Below, one piece after another: positions 35,569-45,438 of a stretch of DNA of 64,000 bases. Where the stretch lies: positions 200,001 to 264,000 of the forward strand of contig NZ_AKWZ02000002.1 in NCBI RefSeq assembly GCF_000306235.2, in the 5' to 3' direction. The stretch comes from Leptospira fainei serovar Hurstbridge str. BUT 6. GTDB lineage: Bacteria; Spirochaetota; Leptospiria; Leptospirales; Leptospiraceae. Below the pieces are notes generated by a model that made no database searches, was not told the origin of the DNA, and saw only the letters and a program-made list of their open reading frames with translations. The position numbers and the translations under genes were made by a program. Numbering within the stretch: the stretch's first letter is position 1; every line of letters starts with the position of its first letter.

Positions 35569-37110
35569 ATGATTAAAATAAGCCGCGCACTCATCTCTGT
35601 TAGCGACAAAACCGGTCTCATCGGCTTCGCTAAGTATCTCGATTCCAAAGGCGTCGAAATCATCTCCACGGGAGGAACTCTAAAGGCACTGCAGGACAGC
35701 GGAATTAAAGCGGTTGCAATCGACGACTACACGGGCTTTCCGGAAATTCTGGACGGTCGCGTTAAGACTCTTCATCCGAAAGTGCATGGAGGACTCTTAG
35801 GTGTAATTTCCAATCCGGAGCACCAAAGAAAAATGGAAGAGCTTGGTATCCCGAAAATCGATCTGGTCGTCGTGAATCTTTATCCGTTCTTAAAGACCGT
35901 CTCTAAGCCCGGCGTACAATTGGACGAAGCCATCGAGAATATCGATATCGGCGGGCCGTCCATGATTCGATCCGCTGCGAAAAATTATCGACATACTATC
36001 GTTGTCACCGACCCGAACGACTATAAAACAGTGGAAGAGTCGATGGTCGTAAACGACGGTTCCGTTGATGCGGATACTTCCTTTCTTTTGATGAGAAAGG
36101 CATTCTCACATACGAGCATGTATGATACCGCGATTTCTTCCTGGTTCAATAAACTCGCCGGAGAAAAATTCCCGGACATACTCAACCTTTCCTTCACTAA
36201 AAAACAAAAGCTCCGTTACGGAGAAAATCCTCACCAAGGAGCGGCGTTTTATGAACCCCTCTTTACGAAGAGCGAATTTTCTCCCCTACAAGGAAAGGAA
36301 CTTTCCTTTAACAATATGCTGGATTTCGATTCCGCATTTCATATATCCGCTTTATTGCCCGACAATACCGTTTGCATCATCAAGCACTTGAATCCCTGCG
36401 GTATCGCTTACGCGGACGATCCTTTGGAGGCATTTCGATTAGCGAAGAGGACCGATCCGATTTCCGCATTTGGAGGAGTCATCGGTATCAAAGGAAAGGT
36501 AACGGGCGAATTAGCCGCTCTGATAGGCGAATTATTCGTGGAAGGAGTGATCGCGCAAAAATTCGAAAAGGAAGCTCTGGATTATTTCGCCAAAAAACCG
36601 AATGTTCGTTTAATAGAGATTGAAAACTTCCAGGAAGCGCTGGATGAAATGGACCTGAGACCGATTCATCATGGATTATTATTACAAGATCGGGACTACG
36701 CGACGATTTCGGAAAAAGATCTAAAAGTAGTCACTAAAAAGCAGCCATCCGAGGAAGATATTCGCGGATTGATGTTTGCTTGGTCCACGGTTAAGTTTAT
36801 TAAGTCTAATGCAATCGTATACACGGAAGAAAATGCCACTTTAGGAATCGGCGCCGGTCAAATGTCCAGAGTTGACTCGGTCCAATTAGGAGCTACCAAA
36901 GCGTTAAATGTAGGACTCTCTGTCGTAGGATCTTACGTCGCAAGCGACGCCTTTTTTCCGTTCCGGGATGGAATCGATGCGATCGCAAAAGCCGGCGCAA
37001 AGGCGATCATTCAGCCGGGCGGTTCGATTCGGGATGAAGAAGTCATTCGAGCCGCAGATGAACATGGCTTGATTATGGTGTTTACCGGCATGAGGCATTT
37101 CCGGCACTAA
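35569..37110 (+). CDS. purH: bifunctional AICAR transformylase/IMP cyclohydrolase
   Basis: Protein of 513 residues of the usual PurH length. The N-terminal IMP cyclohydrolase domain begins [18 protein letters not shown] and has [13 protein letters not shown]. The C-terminal AICAR transformylase has [13 protein letters not shown] and [11 protein letters not shown], containing catalytic Lys-His and the family-conserved Cys. It performs the last two steps of IMP synthesis. One base separates it from purN and one from the next gene, so the group is an operon. Confidence 0.95.
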   Translation: MIKISRALISVSDKTGLIGFAKYLDSKGVEIISTGGTLKALQDSGIKAVAIDDYTGFPEILDGRVKTLHPKVHGGLLGVISNPEHQRKMEELGIPKIDLVVVNLYPFLKTVSKPGVQLDEAIENIDIGGPSMIRSAAKNYRHTIVVTDPNDYKTVEESMVVNDGSVDADTSFLLMRKAFSHTSMYDTAISSWFNKLAGEKFPDILNLSFTKKQKLRYGENPHQGAAFYEPLFTKSEFSPLQGKELSFNNMLDFDSAFHISALLPDNTVCIIKHLNPCGIAYADDPLEAFRLAKRTDPISAFGGVIGIKGKVTGELAALIGELFVEGVIAQKFEKEALDYFAKKPNVRLIEIENFQEALDEMDLRPIHHGLLLQDRDYATISEKDLKVVTKKQPSEEDIRGLMFAWSTVKFIKSNAIVYTEENATLGIGAGQMSRVDSVQLGATKALNVGLSVVGSYVASDAFFPFRDGIDAIAKAGAKAIIQPGGSIRDEEVIRAADEHGLIMVFTGMRHFRH

Positions 37111-37111
37111 A

Positions 37112-37741
37112 ATGGAATTTTTTCTCTATCTAATTTTTTTCGCGTTTACGCTGTCTTTCTTATCCTTAGCGGATTATTACTTCGGATTATTATTCCTAAG
37201 TGGGAAGGATATGTTTGCAAAAAGCGAACTTACGGATTGGGTCAGAATTCTTCCTTCTAAAATCCTTCAAATTTTCGAAACCGGAGGAAATCTTCAGTTC
37301 GGATTGATTTCCTTCGGGTTATCCGCATTTGTCTCGTATATCTGGACATTGGCCGGCGGGCTTATCGGAGCTCCCCATTATGCGGACTCGTTCGGAAACT
37401 ACTTCTTTTTGTCCTTTTTAATGCCGGGTTTATTATTGGCGTTTTATCCTACGTTAGCCGCGGAAATTCTGAAATCGACCTCGAATTCCCGTCCCGAGTC
37501 TTTCTTAGCCAGATTTCTGGCTCAAGAAGTCCCTTTATTATCCGGAGTCTTCGTTTCCGTAATCGCCTCGAACTTGGCAGTTTACGGGCTCTATCACGAA
37601 ATCGCGTTTCTATTCGTACTTCCTAACATTGCAGTTTTAGGAATTCTGCTGATTCTGAGATGGAACGGAAAGGTCCGATTCGGCGGCATTCGGTTGGACC
37701 GGCAAGAGGCGCGCGACGATGATTTCGGGGAAGATTCCTAA
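37112..37741 (+). CDS. polytopic membrane protein, perhaps Yip1-like
   Basis: Protein of 209 residues with about five hydrophobic helices (LYLIFFAFTLSFLSLADYYF near the start, FGLISFGLSAFVSYIWTLAG, FFLSFLMPGLLLAFY, LLSGVFVSVIASNLAVYGLY, LFVLPNIAVLGILLILRW) and an acidic C-terminal tail. The arrangement recalls Yip1-domain membrane proteins, but no firm motif was found. It starts one base after purH, and 32 bases precede the next gene, so it is a member of the purNH operon by position only. Confidence 0.75.
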   Translation: MEFFLYLIFFAFTLSFLSLADYYFGLLFLSGKDMFAKSELTDWVRILPSKILQIFETGGNLQFGLISFGLSAFVSYIWTLAGGLIGAPHYADSFGNYFFLSFLMPGLLLAFYPTLAAEILKSTSNSRPESFLARFLAQEVPLLSGVFVSVIASNLAVYGLYHEIAFLFVLPNIAVLGILLILRWNGKVRFGGIRLDRQEARDDDFGEDS

Positions 37742-37773
37742 TACAAATCGGTCCTTTTGCCGATAGGGTAATT

Positions 37774-38493
37774 ATGAAAGGGCTTACTCTACCTGCGATT
37801 TTTGTTTTCGTTCTTGTTCCGATTTTCGGGGTATTTGCCCAGTTTCCGGGGGACGATACGTCTCGAAATAATCGTCAAGGCGGCAACCGACCTACCCTCG
37901 ACGGGTTTGCGGAAGTAGCTTGGGAATCAACCTATGCTCAAGTCAGGGAAAAATTTCTTTCCTTAGCCACAAATCCGGACAGCGGCGAAAAAGTAGAGAT
38001 TATCAACGAGGATAAGGAGAAATCGCTGCTGATTCGAAGAAACGGAATCTTTTATGTGTATCGCTTTTACTCTACGCCCAAAATCGTCTTAGATTCCCGT
38101 CCAAAACAAAAACAGGTTCAAACGACTCCTCCCCCTGCAAACGAGGAAGAAGGTCATAATGAACCGGGTAAATTATTCTCCGTCGGAGTTTCTTTTCGAT
38201 ATCTTCCGGGTAAGGAAGTGCAAGATAAGCTAGAGAATAAGTACGGCAAACCTAAGAAGGAAACTCTGGACGAAAAAAAAATCGGCGGAGCCGCAATCTG
38301 GGAACTTACGAACGAAAAGGAAATTCCTCCGCGGGGCGGATTTGTCGTTCAATGGAAAGAAGCTTATAAAAAGCAGCCTTTTACTCGCAGAGTCGATTAT
38401 TTCAGTTCTAAACTGAAGGCTCAGATCGAAAAAGAATACAAGGAATTCTTCTCTGCCGAAGAAATTAAAACTTTGAGAGACTTGATTCCCTAA
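37774..38493 (+). CDS. exported protein of unknown function
   Basis: Protein of 239 residues with a signal peptide (MKGLTLPAIFVFVLVPIFGV, then FAQ). The mature part has a charged region, Pro-rich linker (about residues 110-130) and a C-terminal conserved-looking block (YLPGKEVQDKLENKYGKPKK). I do not recognise a domain. It follows the polytopic membrane gene in the purNH unit; the next gene is separated by 138 bases. Confidence 0.72.
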   Translation: MKGLTLPAIFVFVLVPIFGVFAQFPGDDTSRNNRQGGNRPTLDGFAEVAWESTYAQVREKFLSLATNPDSGEKVEIINEDKEKSLLIRRNGIFYVYRFYSTPKIVLDSRPKQKQVQTTPPPANEEEGHNEPGKLFSVGVSFRYLPGKEVQDKLENKYGKPKKETLDEKKIGGAAIWELTNEKEIPPRGGFVVQWKEAYKKQPFTRRVDYFSSKLKAQIEKEYKEFFSAEEIKTLRDLIP

Positions 38494-38631
38494 TCCTGAG
38501 GGCAAGGTTCCATACGCATTTAATTCTCTCGATTAACCGAGATCCTCAATCAGCATCTAAAATCGGATTGACCCTCTGCCGGGATAGAAACGACTATCTT
38601 AGTAGATCATCCTTCGAAATCGGAGCCCCCC

Positions 38632-39276
38632 GTGGAATTATATTTAGATACGGCAAACGTAGAAGAAATCAAAGAGATTGCCTCGTACGGCCTGCTCGAC
38701 GGCGTTACTACCAACCCTTCTCTTATCGCAAAATCCGGACGCAACTTTAAAGATGTGATCAAGGAAATTTGCGCAATCGTCCCCGGCCCCGTAAGCGCGG
38801 AAGTTCTTGCAACTAAGCACGAGGAAATGCTGAAGGAGGCCGAGGAACTCATAGCCATCGCTAAAAACGTCGTTATCAAAGTTCCCTTGATCCCTGAAGG
38901 ATTAAAAGCCGTCGTGAAATTGACTGAAAAGGGAATTCCGACTAACGTAACATTATGTTTTTCCGCGCCCCAAGCGCTTCTCGCCGCAAAAGCAGGTGCA
39001 ACTTATATTTCCCCGTTTATCGGTAGAATTGATGATACATCTTGGGACGGAATGGATTTGATTTCGGAGATCCGGGAAATTTACGATAACTACGGTTACG
39101 AGACTAAAATATTAGCCGCCTCGATTCGTGGTCCTATGCACTTGAAAGAATCCGCGCTGCGTGGAGCCGATTGTGCGACTATGCCGATTTCCGCATATCA
39201 ACAACTCTTCAAACATCCTCTGACAGATATCGGATTGGAAAAATTCTTAGAGGACGCCAAAAAACTGAAATGGTGA
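38632..39276 (+). CDS. transaldolase/fructose-6-phosphate aldolase family enzyme
   Basis: Protein of 214 residues, the short TalC/Fsa-type transaldolase length. Features: [27 protein letters not shown], the Schiff-base Lys83 in [11 protein letters not shown], and PFIGRIDD. It either transfers a dihydroxyacetone unit in the pentose phosphate pathway or acts as a fructose-6-phosphate aldolase; sequence alone does not separate the two. The GTG start has GGAG with a 6-base spacing. A strong terminator follows. Confidence 0.92.
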   Translation: MELYLDTANVEEIKEIASYGLLDGVTTNPSLIAKSGRNFKDVIKEICAIVPGPVSAEVLATKHEEMLKEAEELIAIAKNVVIKVPLIPEGLKAVVKLTEKGIPTNVTLCFSAPQALLAAKAGATYISPFIGRIDDTSWDGMDLISEIREIYDNYGYETKILAASIRGPMHLKESALRGADCATMPISAYQQLFKHPLTDIGLEKFLEDAKKLKW

Positions 39277-39302
39277 AACCTACTGCTTCTATCTAAGCCT
39301 TT

Positions 39303-39330
39303 AAAGCCCGCAATATTTGCGGGCTTTTTT
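39303..39330 (+). terminator. Rho-independent terminator after transaldolase
   Basis: A perfect 11-base stem (39303-39313 with 39317-39327, three-base loop) followed by a T run. It ends the purN-to-transaldolase direction, 27 bases after the transaldolase stop codon. Confidence 0.93.
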
Positions 39331-39385
39331 ATGTCCGGGGCCGGATTGCGAAATCATATCACAGATAAGCAGTAAGTCGGTCGAA

Positions 39386-40423
39386 TTATCTAGGCAGCTT
39401 ACTTTTTCCGTAATAATCGTTCATTAAGAGCCGAATCTGATCGACTATGCAGAAGATATCCTGATGAGAAGCATCATAATACTTATCGCAGGAATTTGCG
39501 ACATTCATGTCGACGGAACGCGCGTCGTATTTATTTGCAAGTTCTCGAATTCTTGGCCACCAAATTTTATCCAGACCTAATTCGTAATATCCTTTTCGAT
39601 AGCCGTCGTACACGCGGGGCCATACGATATAAGCGACGATTCCGTTTTCCTTACTGAGTTTTAAGAATTCTTCCACGAAGAAAAATTGAGTGTCGGATAC
39701 CTCGAAGCCGGAAAGATAGATGCTCTTTAAACGAATCGCATCCTTCGAGAGCTTCTTCGGATTATTGGTCGCAGTCGCATACGCCATTTGTTCTCCGTTC
39801 GTCATATCTAGGATGATTCTCTCGTCGTTAAATACGGGATCGTACTCGTCCAAATCTCCGGAGGTCAATCTAGACCAAAATAGTTTGAAGCTTGGCTTCA
39901 CTTTTCTGTAGGCGAAGATCCTTTCCTTGAGCAGATCCAATTTGTCCGCTAAGGTGAAATTGTTCCAATAAGCGCGAATGAACTCCTCGTCCGCACCAAG
40001 ACGCAAGAACGGTTCGTACATCAAACCCTTTGTATCGTCAAAAGCTTCGGGACTCACCACGTAAAAGACCACTTTCGGCTTAACTCCGGCCTGAATCGAT
40101 TTTCTCAACCAGTATAGTCCGTACGCCGGAACGGCTTGCGGTCCCGCAAAGTTGTAAAGAACCCAATCTTTTTTCATCTTCTCTTCGAGCGCTTTTTCGG
40201 AATACGGGTAGGCCCGCGAATCCCCGAAAGCGATCGCCAGATTCCGCTCTTGAATTTTAGGATCCTTTAACATTCTTTGAAACAAGGATCTCCTTTGAGA
40301 ATAGTAAACGGGATTTCCGTCCTGATAAAATGAGTCGCGAAAATATTCCAGAGTGAAAATCTTATCCGCGCAAAAAAGAAAAAGTAAAAAGAGAAAGGGA
40401 TAATAGATAAAAATACGTTTCAT
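39386..40423 (-). CDS. DUF1574 protein, SGNH-like partner of MBOAT (copy 2)
   Basis: Protein of 345 residues, one N-terminal membrane helix, then a periplasmic domain. This copy carries a clearer SGNH block I: Ser69 in AIAFGDSRAYPYS, and near the C-terminus Asp317/His320 in YYDASHQD, the spacing expected for block V. Shared with copy 1 are NFA/NFS followed by the YGLYWL/YFLYWV region. It starts 9 bases after the MBOAT gene. I infer a periplasmic acyl-transfer partner for that MBOAT. The substrate is unknown. Confidence 0.8.
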   Translation of the reverse strand: MKRIFIYYPFLFLLFLFCADKIFTLEYFRDSFYQDGNPVYYSQRRSLFQRMLKDPKIQERNLAIAFGDSRAYPYSEKALEEKMKKDWVLYNFAGPQAVPAYGLYWLRKSIQAGVKPKVVFYVVSPEAFDDTKGLMYEPFLRLGADEEFIRAYWNNFTLADKLDLLKERIFAYRKVKPSFKLFWSRLTSGDLDEYDPVFNDERIILDMTNGEQMAYATATNNPKKLSKDAIRLKSIYLSGFEVSDTQFFFVEEFLKLSKENGIVAYIVWPRVYDGYRKGYYELGLDKIWWPRIRELANKYDARSVDMNVANSCDKYYDASHQDIFCIVDQIRLLMNDYYGKSKLPR

Positions 40424-40432
40424 AGTCTTTTC

Positions 40433-41842
40433 TCAAAATTGTCCGTAGAAGAAGTCCGCATTACCGTTCGGCAAGGCTAGTAAAATCAGAATCCATGCCA
40501 GCGGTAAAGTTAACGCTTTGATCCGGTCCGGGATTTCGAATTTTTCCGGCCATTCTTCGGTGCAGTGAAAAAAAATCGCAACGATCAAAGCGAAGACGCA
40601 AGGTTCCGCGTTCGGAAAGTCCTGTCCGGGAGCCCATATAAGAATCCGTCGAACGGCGTCAAAAGCTGCGCTCACGGTCGGAGTGAAGAATAAGATCCAC
40701 GAAATGCAATAAATATGCAGAACGAAAAGATAAGTCACGATTCTCTTCACGTAAGGAATATCCGGAAAAAGCTTTATTCCGGAATCCTTAAAGACCCGTT
40801 CGATAGAGAGATACGCGCCGGTGAATAATCCCCAAAGCAAATAGTTTGTGTTGGCCCCATGCCATAAGCCGCCGATACCGAAAGCGATCAGATAATTAAT
40901 GCAGGTTCTTAAGGTTCCCAATCTGGATCCGCCGAGAGGTATATATAAATAATCGCGGATCCAGAATGAAAAGGTTAAATGCCATCTTCTCCAAAAGTCA
41001 CCGAAACCGTTCATGAAAAATGGCGCCTTGAAGTTTTGTGGCAGCCGGAAACCTAATAAACGACCGAGGCCCCTGGCAAGGTCCGTTAATCCGGAAAAAT
41101 CCAAGTAAAGGTAAATGGCAAAAAAGTAAATAGTACGAAGTAATGCCCAACCGGAAAAGATAGCCGGCTCTCCGAAAACAGGAAAGATCGATCCTGTCAT
41201 TAAAACAGACAGAACGGATTTCTTTAATAATCCAAATAAAACCAACCATAATCCGTCGACCATATCTCCGGGAGACATCTTGGGCGAATTGAATTGCGCA
41301 GAAACATCAGAAAATCTTAAAATGGGTCCGGCGATCATTACCGGAAATAGCAGTACGTAAGAAGATATTTGGGAAATCGTTATCTCCTCCGAAATCAATC
41401 CCTTTTTCTTATCCACCGCAAGCGAAATTAACTGAAATGTGTAATAACTAATCGTAAGAGGTAAAATTACTTCAAAGCCCGCCCATCCTAATGCTTTAGA
41501 AACGATAGCATCCAAGCTTGCTTTATTCTGTAACTCCTGTATTCCTAATGCAACGCCGACAAGATCGGTTAAGAAGTAGAAGTATTTAAAGAAAGCTAGA
41601 TTCAAAACGTTGAATCCGATAGAAATCGGCAAAAACCAATTCTTCTTTAGAAAGAAGCGAATAAATATCCAATTAATAAGAATGACGGCCCAGAGGTGAA
41701 ACAAGAACGGCCAAGAACCGAAGGCGTAAAATAAGGAAGAGGCTAAAACAAGAAAATATCTCTTTAATCGGTCGGGAAGATTCCAATAAATTAGGAAAAC
41801 GAAGCCGAAGAAAAATAAGAATTCTAAGCTTGTAAAGTTCAT
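40433..41842 (-). CDS. MBOAT O-acyltransferase, AlgI-like (copy 2)
   Basis: Polytopic protein of about 469 residues. Conserved MBOAT features: WRRWHLTFSFWIRDYLYIPL, DFSGLTDLARGLG, and the active-site His in GIGGLWHGANTNY (about residue 328). The family moves acyl groups onto surface glycans, lipids or proteins. The chosen ATG 41842 overlaps the pseudouridine-synthase stop as ATGA; another ATG three codons upstream (41851) is equally possible. Its partner DUF1574 gene follows directly. Compared with copy 1, the loops after His331/325 differ, so substrates may differ too. Confidence 0.92.
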   Translation of the reverse strand: MNFTSLEFLFFFGFVFLIYWNLPDRLKRYFLVLASSLFYAFGSWPFLFHLWAVILINWIFIRFFLKKNWFLPISIGFNVLNLAFFKYFYFLTDLVGVALGIQELQNKASLDAIVSKALGWAGFEVILPLTISYYTFQLISLAVDKKKGLISEEITISQISSYVLLFPVMIAGPILRFSDVSAQFNSPKMSPGDMVDGLWLVLFGLLKKSVLSVLMTGSIFPVFGEPAIFSGWALLRTIYFFAIYLYLDFSGLTDLARGLGRLLGFRLPQNFKAPFFMNGFGDFWRRWHLTFSFWIRDYLYIPLGGSRLGTLRTCINYLIAFGIGGLWHGANTNYLLWGLFTGAYLSIERVFKDSGIKLFPDIPYVKRIVTYLFVLHIYCISWILFFTPTVSAAFDAVRRILIWAPGQDFPNAEPCVFALIVAIFFHCTEEWPEKFEIPDRIKALTLPLAWILILLALPNGNADFFYGQF

Positions 41843-42597
41843 GGTCTCCATTGATCCGGATCCAAGAGAGTGTATTCGCCCTCCCGAATCCCTAGTTCTT
41901 TCAATCGTAAGTTTCCGATTCTCACTCGTTGGAGGTCCAGCACCCTTCCCCCTAACGCCGAGAACATTCTTCTAATCTGTCTCTTTCTCCCTTGACGGAG
42001 AATGATTCTGAATCGGGAGGCTTCGGTACCTTTTGATTCCGCAACAACGGATTCGGCCTTTAAATTTTCCCCTTCGTCCATAATCCCTTCTCGAAATCTG
42101 CGTACTGTTTCGCTAACGGAAATGGATTCCTGCAAGGATACTTCATATTCCTTTTCGGAAGAATGAGAAGGATGACTTACATGGTGAACTAACTCGCCGT
42201 CATCGGAAAGTAACAGGAGCCCTCTCGAATCCAAATCTAAGCGACCGGCGATGGCAAGCTGTCCGTACTTGCTCGGTAATAATTCAAAGACCGTATGATT
42301 ATGAAATCGATCCCCGTGGGAACAAAGGTAGCCGGGCGGTTTATTCAAAGCTAAGAAAACCGTTCCCTGCCTTGGAATCGCTTTTTTATTTCCGACGAAG
42401 ACTTCGTCCTTCCCTAGGCGAATTCGAGTACTTAAATCTTGGACCAATTTTCCGTTTAAGAATACTTTTCTATTCTGAATCAATTCTTCCACTTTGCGTC
42501 GAGAACCAAAACCGCAATCGGCAAGGAACCGATTGATTCTGATCCCATCTTTATCTCCGGAAAGTTCCGATTCTCGCCCTTTACCTTTTTCTCCCAA
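41839..42597 (-). CDS. RsuA/RluB-family pseudouridine synthase
   Basis: Protein of 252 residues. An S4 RNA-binding domain at the N-terminus (INRFLADCGFGSRRKVEELI) is followed by the catalytic domain with GRLDLDSRGLLLLSDDG, in which the second Asp (after RL) is the nucleophile, and RQGRKRQIRRMF. The family makes pseudouridine in 16S or 23S rRNA; which site cannot be assigned. The start is a TTG at 42597, preceded by AGGACGG. It overlaps the MBOAT gene by 4 bases, so this housekeeping gene leads the acyltransferase operon. Confidence 0.92.
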   Translation of the reverse strand: MGEKGKGRESELSGDKDGIRINRFLADCGFGSRRKVEELIQNRKVFLNGKLVQDLSTRIRLGKDEVFVGNKKAIPRQGTVFLALNKPPGYLCSHGDRFHNHTVFELLPSKYGQLAIAGRLDLDSRGLLLLSDDGELVHHVSHPSHSSEKEYEVSLQESISVSETVRRFREGIMDEGENLKAESVVAESKGTEASRFRIILRQGRKRQIRRMFSALGGRVLDLQRVRIGNLRLKELGIREGEYTLLDPDQWRP

Positions 42598-42714
42598 AAC
42601 GGGGCCGTCCTATAGGTGTTTCTCACCCGAATTCATTCCAGATTAAGGATAGGGGGACAATCCGGCTACCCAAAACACTTGACCTTTCTGCGGGAACTCG
42701 ACAGGCTATAGACA

Positions 42715-43620
42715 GTGAACCCGCTCAAGAAAAAACCTAGAACTTCGTCCAACGTTCCCGCTCCGGAAAAGCCGGATTGGCTAAAAGTTCGCCTTCCGTT
42801 TAGAGAAACAGGTAATTCCGTTTCGATCGTTCGGGAGCTAGTAGAAGAAAGTAACTTGCATACTGTTTGCGAGAGCGCTTCCTGTCCTAATTTAAATCAC
42901 TGCTGGTCCAGAAAAACCGCTACATATATGCTCGCCGGAGATATATGTACTCGGCGTTGTGCCTATTGTGATGTTCCATTTGGTAAACCCCTTCCTCTTG
43001 ATGCAGGAGAGCCTCTGAGAGTCGCTGAGTCGGCTGCAGCTCTCGGTTTAAAACATGTAGTAATTACTTCCGTAAATCGGGATGATTTGGAAGATGGTGG
43101 AGCTCGTCATTATAAGGAAACGGTGGACCTAATCCGCCAGAAATTGCCCGACTGCAAGATAGAACTGCTAGTGCCGGATTTTAAAGCCAAAGAAGAAAAC
43201 CTATCGATCGTTTATTCCAGTAAGCCGGACATTTTTAATCATAATTTAGAAACCGTTAAACGATTATTTCCCGAAATTGCGCCCGCAAAAAAATACGATC
43301 GTTCTCTGCAGGTTTTAAGACACGCTTCCGAAAGAGGATTCCTTACGAAGAGCGGATTGATTTTAGGATTAGGGGAAACTTTGGAAGAAGTCAAAGAAGC
43401 GCTCAGGGATCTGCGGGATTCCGGTGTTAAAATGGTGACTCTCGGGCAATACCTGCAACCTACGGCATCTCATCATCCTGTAAAGGAATATGTTCACCCC
43501 GATATTTTTAAGGATTTAAAGGAATATGGAAAGCGTCTAGGTTTTTTATCCGTATTCTCAGGTCCGTTAGTCAGGAGTTCTTATCATGCTGACGAGCAAG
43601 TGCCGTGGAACGAAAATTAA
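42715..43620 (+). CDS. lipA: lipoyl synthase
   Basis: Protein of 301 residues. Two 4Fe-4S sites: CESASCPNLNHC (Cys52, Cys57, Cys63), typical of LipA's auxiliary cluster, and CTRRCAYC (Cys78, Cys82, Cys85), the radical-SAM cluster. The C-terminal RSSYHADEQ also matches LipA, where the Ser ligates the auxiliary cluster. It inserts two sulfurs into protein-bound octanoate to make lipoate. GTG start at 42715. It overlaps the small downstream gene by 16 bases. Confidence 0.96.
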   Translation: MNPLKKKPRTSSNVPAPEKPDWLKVRLPFRETGNSVSIVRELVEESNLHTVCESASCPNLNHCWSRKTATYMLAGDICTRRCAYCDVPFGKPLPLDAGEPLRVAESAAALGLKHVVITSVNRDDLEDGGARHYKETVDLIRQKLPDCKIELLVPDFKAKEENLSIVYSSKPDIFNHNLETVKRLFPEIAPAKKYDRSLQVLRHASERGFLTKSGLILGLGETLEEVKEALRDLRDSGVKMVTLGQYLQPTASHHPVKEYVHPDIFKDLKEYGKRLGFLSVFSGPLVRSSYHADEQVPWNEN

Positions 43621-43940
43621 ATAGAGTTTCGGATTTAAGCTCGTCGGACTCCCCCGATTCGGGGGAAATAAAAAAAATTATATTTCATTCCCTTCTTTCC
43701 TATCTCTCAAAAAAAGAGGGTCCATTATCCAAGACCGAAATTAAGGACCTTTTATTAGATTCATTGAATCTAATAAAAGGATTTAGAGTAGAATGGGCCG
43801 AAATCAGAAAATTCGGTAAAGGAAAATTATTGGTTAGCTACCATCACAAAATGATGGTGCTCGAAATGGAAGATACGATAAACACAATCTTAAAGCTCTG
43901 GGAAAATTATTTGGACTCAAAAGAGAAAAACCCCAGCTAG
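43605..43940 (+). CDS. small protein of unknown function overlapping lipA
   Basis: Protein of 111 residues beginning with GTG 43605, inside the last codons of lipA. Charged, partly helical sequence (KKIIFHSLLSYLSKKEGPL, then LLDSLNLIKGFRVEWAEI), no signal peptide, no recognised domain. The overlap suggests translation coupled to lipA. It is followed by a bidirectional terminator. Confidence 0.6.
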   Translation: MERKLNRVSDLSSSDSPDSGEIKKIIFHSLLSYLSKKEGPLSKTEIKDLLLDSLNLIKGFRVEWAEIRKFGKGKLLVSYHHKMMVLEMEDTINTILKLWENYLDSKEKNPS

Positions 43941-43973
43941 ATCGAATTAAGAATTCAAAATCGAATCCTAAAA

Positions 43974-44007
43974 TAAAAGCCCCAAAGTTTCCGGGGCTTT
44001 TATTTTT
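43974..44007. terminator. bidirectional terminator
   Basis: Stem of 10 perfect pairs (43974-43983 with 43993-44002) rich in GC at its inner end. T-rich tracts follow on the plus side (attttt) and, less strongly, on the minus side. It lies between two convergent genes, the lipA-linked small gene and the OmpL47-type gene, and can end both. Confidence 0.85.
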
Positions 44008-44033
44008 AGAACGGATCCGACTTAAAAGAAATA

Positions 44034-45119
44034 TTATTTTCCCGCAGGTTTCGCATTGGAAGGATTCGTCGATTCCGGCGATTTTGCATCCACCTGGCGA
44101 ATTTTCGTTTCAGGGGGAGTTAGATCCAGGATAAACGTCAGTTTTTGCACTTCGCTTTCATTGCCGACGTTATCCACCGATTTTGCTTCGATAGTGTGCT
44201 GACCCGGCGCCGTTACGCTAAAAGAATCCTTATAAACCGTCCATTCCGTCGCGCCGTCCACCTTGATCATAAGCTGTTTAATTCCGGAATACGAATCGTT
44301 CCCTTTCAAAGAAAACGTATTTCCTTTTCTAGTATATAGCTTCGATTCAACCGGTACCAAAGGAATCGTTTCGGCAATCGCAACGGTCGGTTTTTCAAAA
44401 TCGACCGTGACCGCGTAAATTCCTTCTTGGGAAGTATTATTGGATTTATCGGTAGCGAAATATTTAAGGGTGTTAACTCCCAATTTATCCAAGCGTATCG
44501 GTTGGTTATCGTATGTCTTAAACTCACTACCATTTACGGAAAATTTAACTTCCTTTACACCGGCAAGATTATCGGTCGCAACGATCGTGTATGTCGTATC
44601 CTTAGGAGCGTAACTTTGTTCTCTAGCGGAAAAGACGGTATGACTCGGATTTACTTTAAGATTCGGAGGGGTATTATCGACTAGAACGAGTAAAGTTTTA
44701 GGATTCTCCTTATTTCCTACCTTATCAACCGCTCTATAACTTACTTTTACGAGTCCTTCCTTGTTGATGAATATGGGGGCAGTGTAAGTGACGTATTCTT
44801 CCTCCCCGATTCGATATTCTACGAAGTCGACTTTAGACGCATCATCGGAAGAGGTTAGTTCGAATTTGATCTTCGAATTAACGTAAATATCGGGCGTGGC
44901 ACCCGTTCGTTCTTCCGTATCGTTTCTTTTTCCGGACGTAGCTCCTTCGGATTTTGGCGAATTCTTACCGGATCCACCGGAGGATTTCGTGGAAGGCTGG
45001 GTTTGCGATTTAGGTGCCGCCTTTGGTTCGGGATCGTCTTCCGCATTCTGAGCAGAGGCCGCAATTGAAACGATAAGTAAGCAAGTGGCAATAAATCGGA
45101 TTGGGGATGCACCCATCAT
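44034..45119 (-). CDS. OmpL47-type repeat envelope protein (copy 2)
   Basis: Protein of 361 residues from ATG 45119, which has AAGGAG seven bases upstream; the longer frame starting at 45203 lacks one. A signal peptide (FIATCLLIVSIAASAQN) precedes a low-complexity Pro/Ser/Lys linker (about 30-75). Three repeats of roughly 90-100 residues follow, each with DxxPP, DNLAGVKE or DSYSGIKQ, and D-x-V/S-x-N. OmpL47 is a known leptospiral surface-protein family of this kind, and I cannot say whether this is its direct orthologue. Similar in plan to the gene at 726. The upstream FecR gene is separated by 320 bases and a terminator. Confidence 0.82.
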   Translation of the reverse strand: MMGASPIRFIATCLLIVSIAASAQNAEDDPEPKAAPKSQTQPSTKSSGGSGKNSPKSEGATSGKRNDTEERTGATPDIYVNSKIKFELTSSDDASKVDFVEYRIGEEEYVTYTAPIFINKEGLVKVSYRAVDKVGNKENPKTLLVLVDNTPPNLKVNPSHTVFSAREQSYAPKDTTYTIVATDNLAGVKEVKFSVNGSEFKTYDNQPIRLDKLGVNTLKYFATDKSNNTSQEGIYAVTVDFEKPTVAIAETIPLVPVESKLYTRKGNTFSLKGNDSYSGIKQLMIKVDGATEWTVYKDSFSVTAPGQHTIEAKSVDNVGNESEVQKLTFILDLTPPETKIRQVDAKSPESTNPSNAKPAGK

Positions 45120-45438
45120 TCTAAATCTCCTTGGGATTCCGGTGGTCTTTTTTTGGTATCGGATTAAGTTAAAATGGATCTCCAGAATGAGAAAATTCTC
45201 CACTTTTGATACACGAAGATCCTTTCTCGGTTTGGACGGTAAATAATCGAAATTTCTAACGAGATTCCGTCAAAAACAACACAAATATTCACAAATTCGG
45301 TAGAATGAATTCATCATCATTTTAGGGGGAATTTAGAGAAAATTTTTCATAGAATGCTCGATAGCGCTATTAAAGAAAAAACCCGGAGGCCCTTACGGGA
45401 ACCACCGGGATTTTTCCACCATTCTTTAAGCTTGCAGT
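45120..45438. other. intergenic region between LipL45-like and OmpL47-type genes
   Basis: Spacer of 319 bases. It holds the terminator of the FecR gene (separate entry) and the presumed promoter of the OmpL47-type gene. No convincing -35/-10 pair was picked. No open frame of interest. Confidence 0.4.
45375..45409 (-). terminator. Rho-independent terminator after the LipL45-like gene
   Basis: In the minus direction the hairpin cccgg...ccggg (45405-45409 with 45382-45386), extended by an inner GG/CC pair and a CCC-GTAA-GGG stem-loop, is followed by seven T. It lies about 30 bases after the LipL45-like stop codon. It should stop most transcription before the OmpL47-type gene, so here the pair is not a simple operon. 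Confidence 0.8.
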
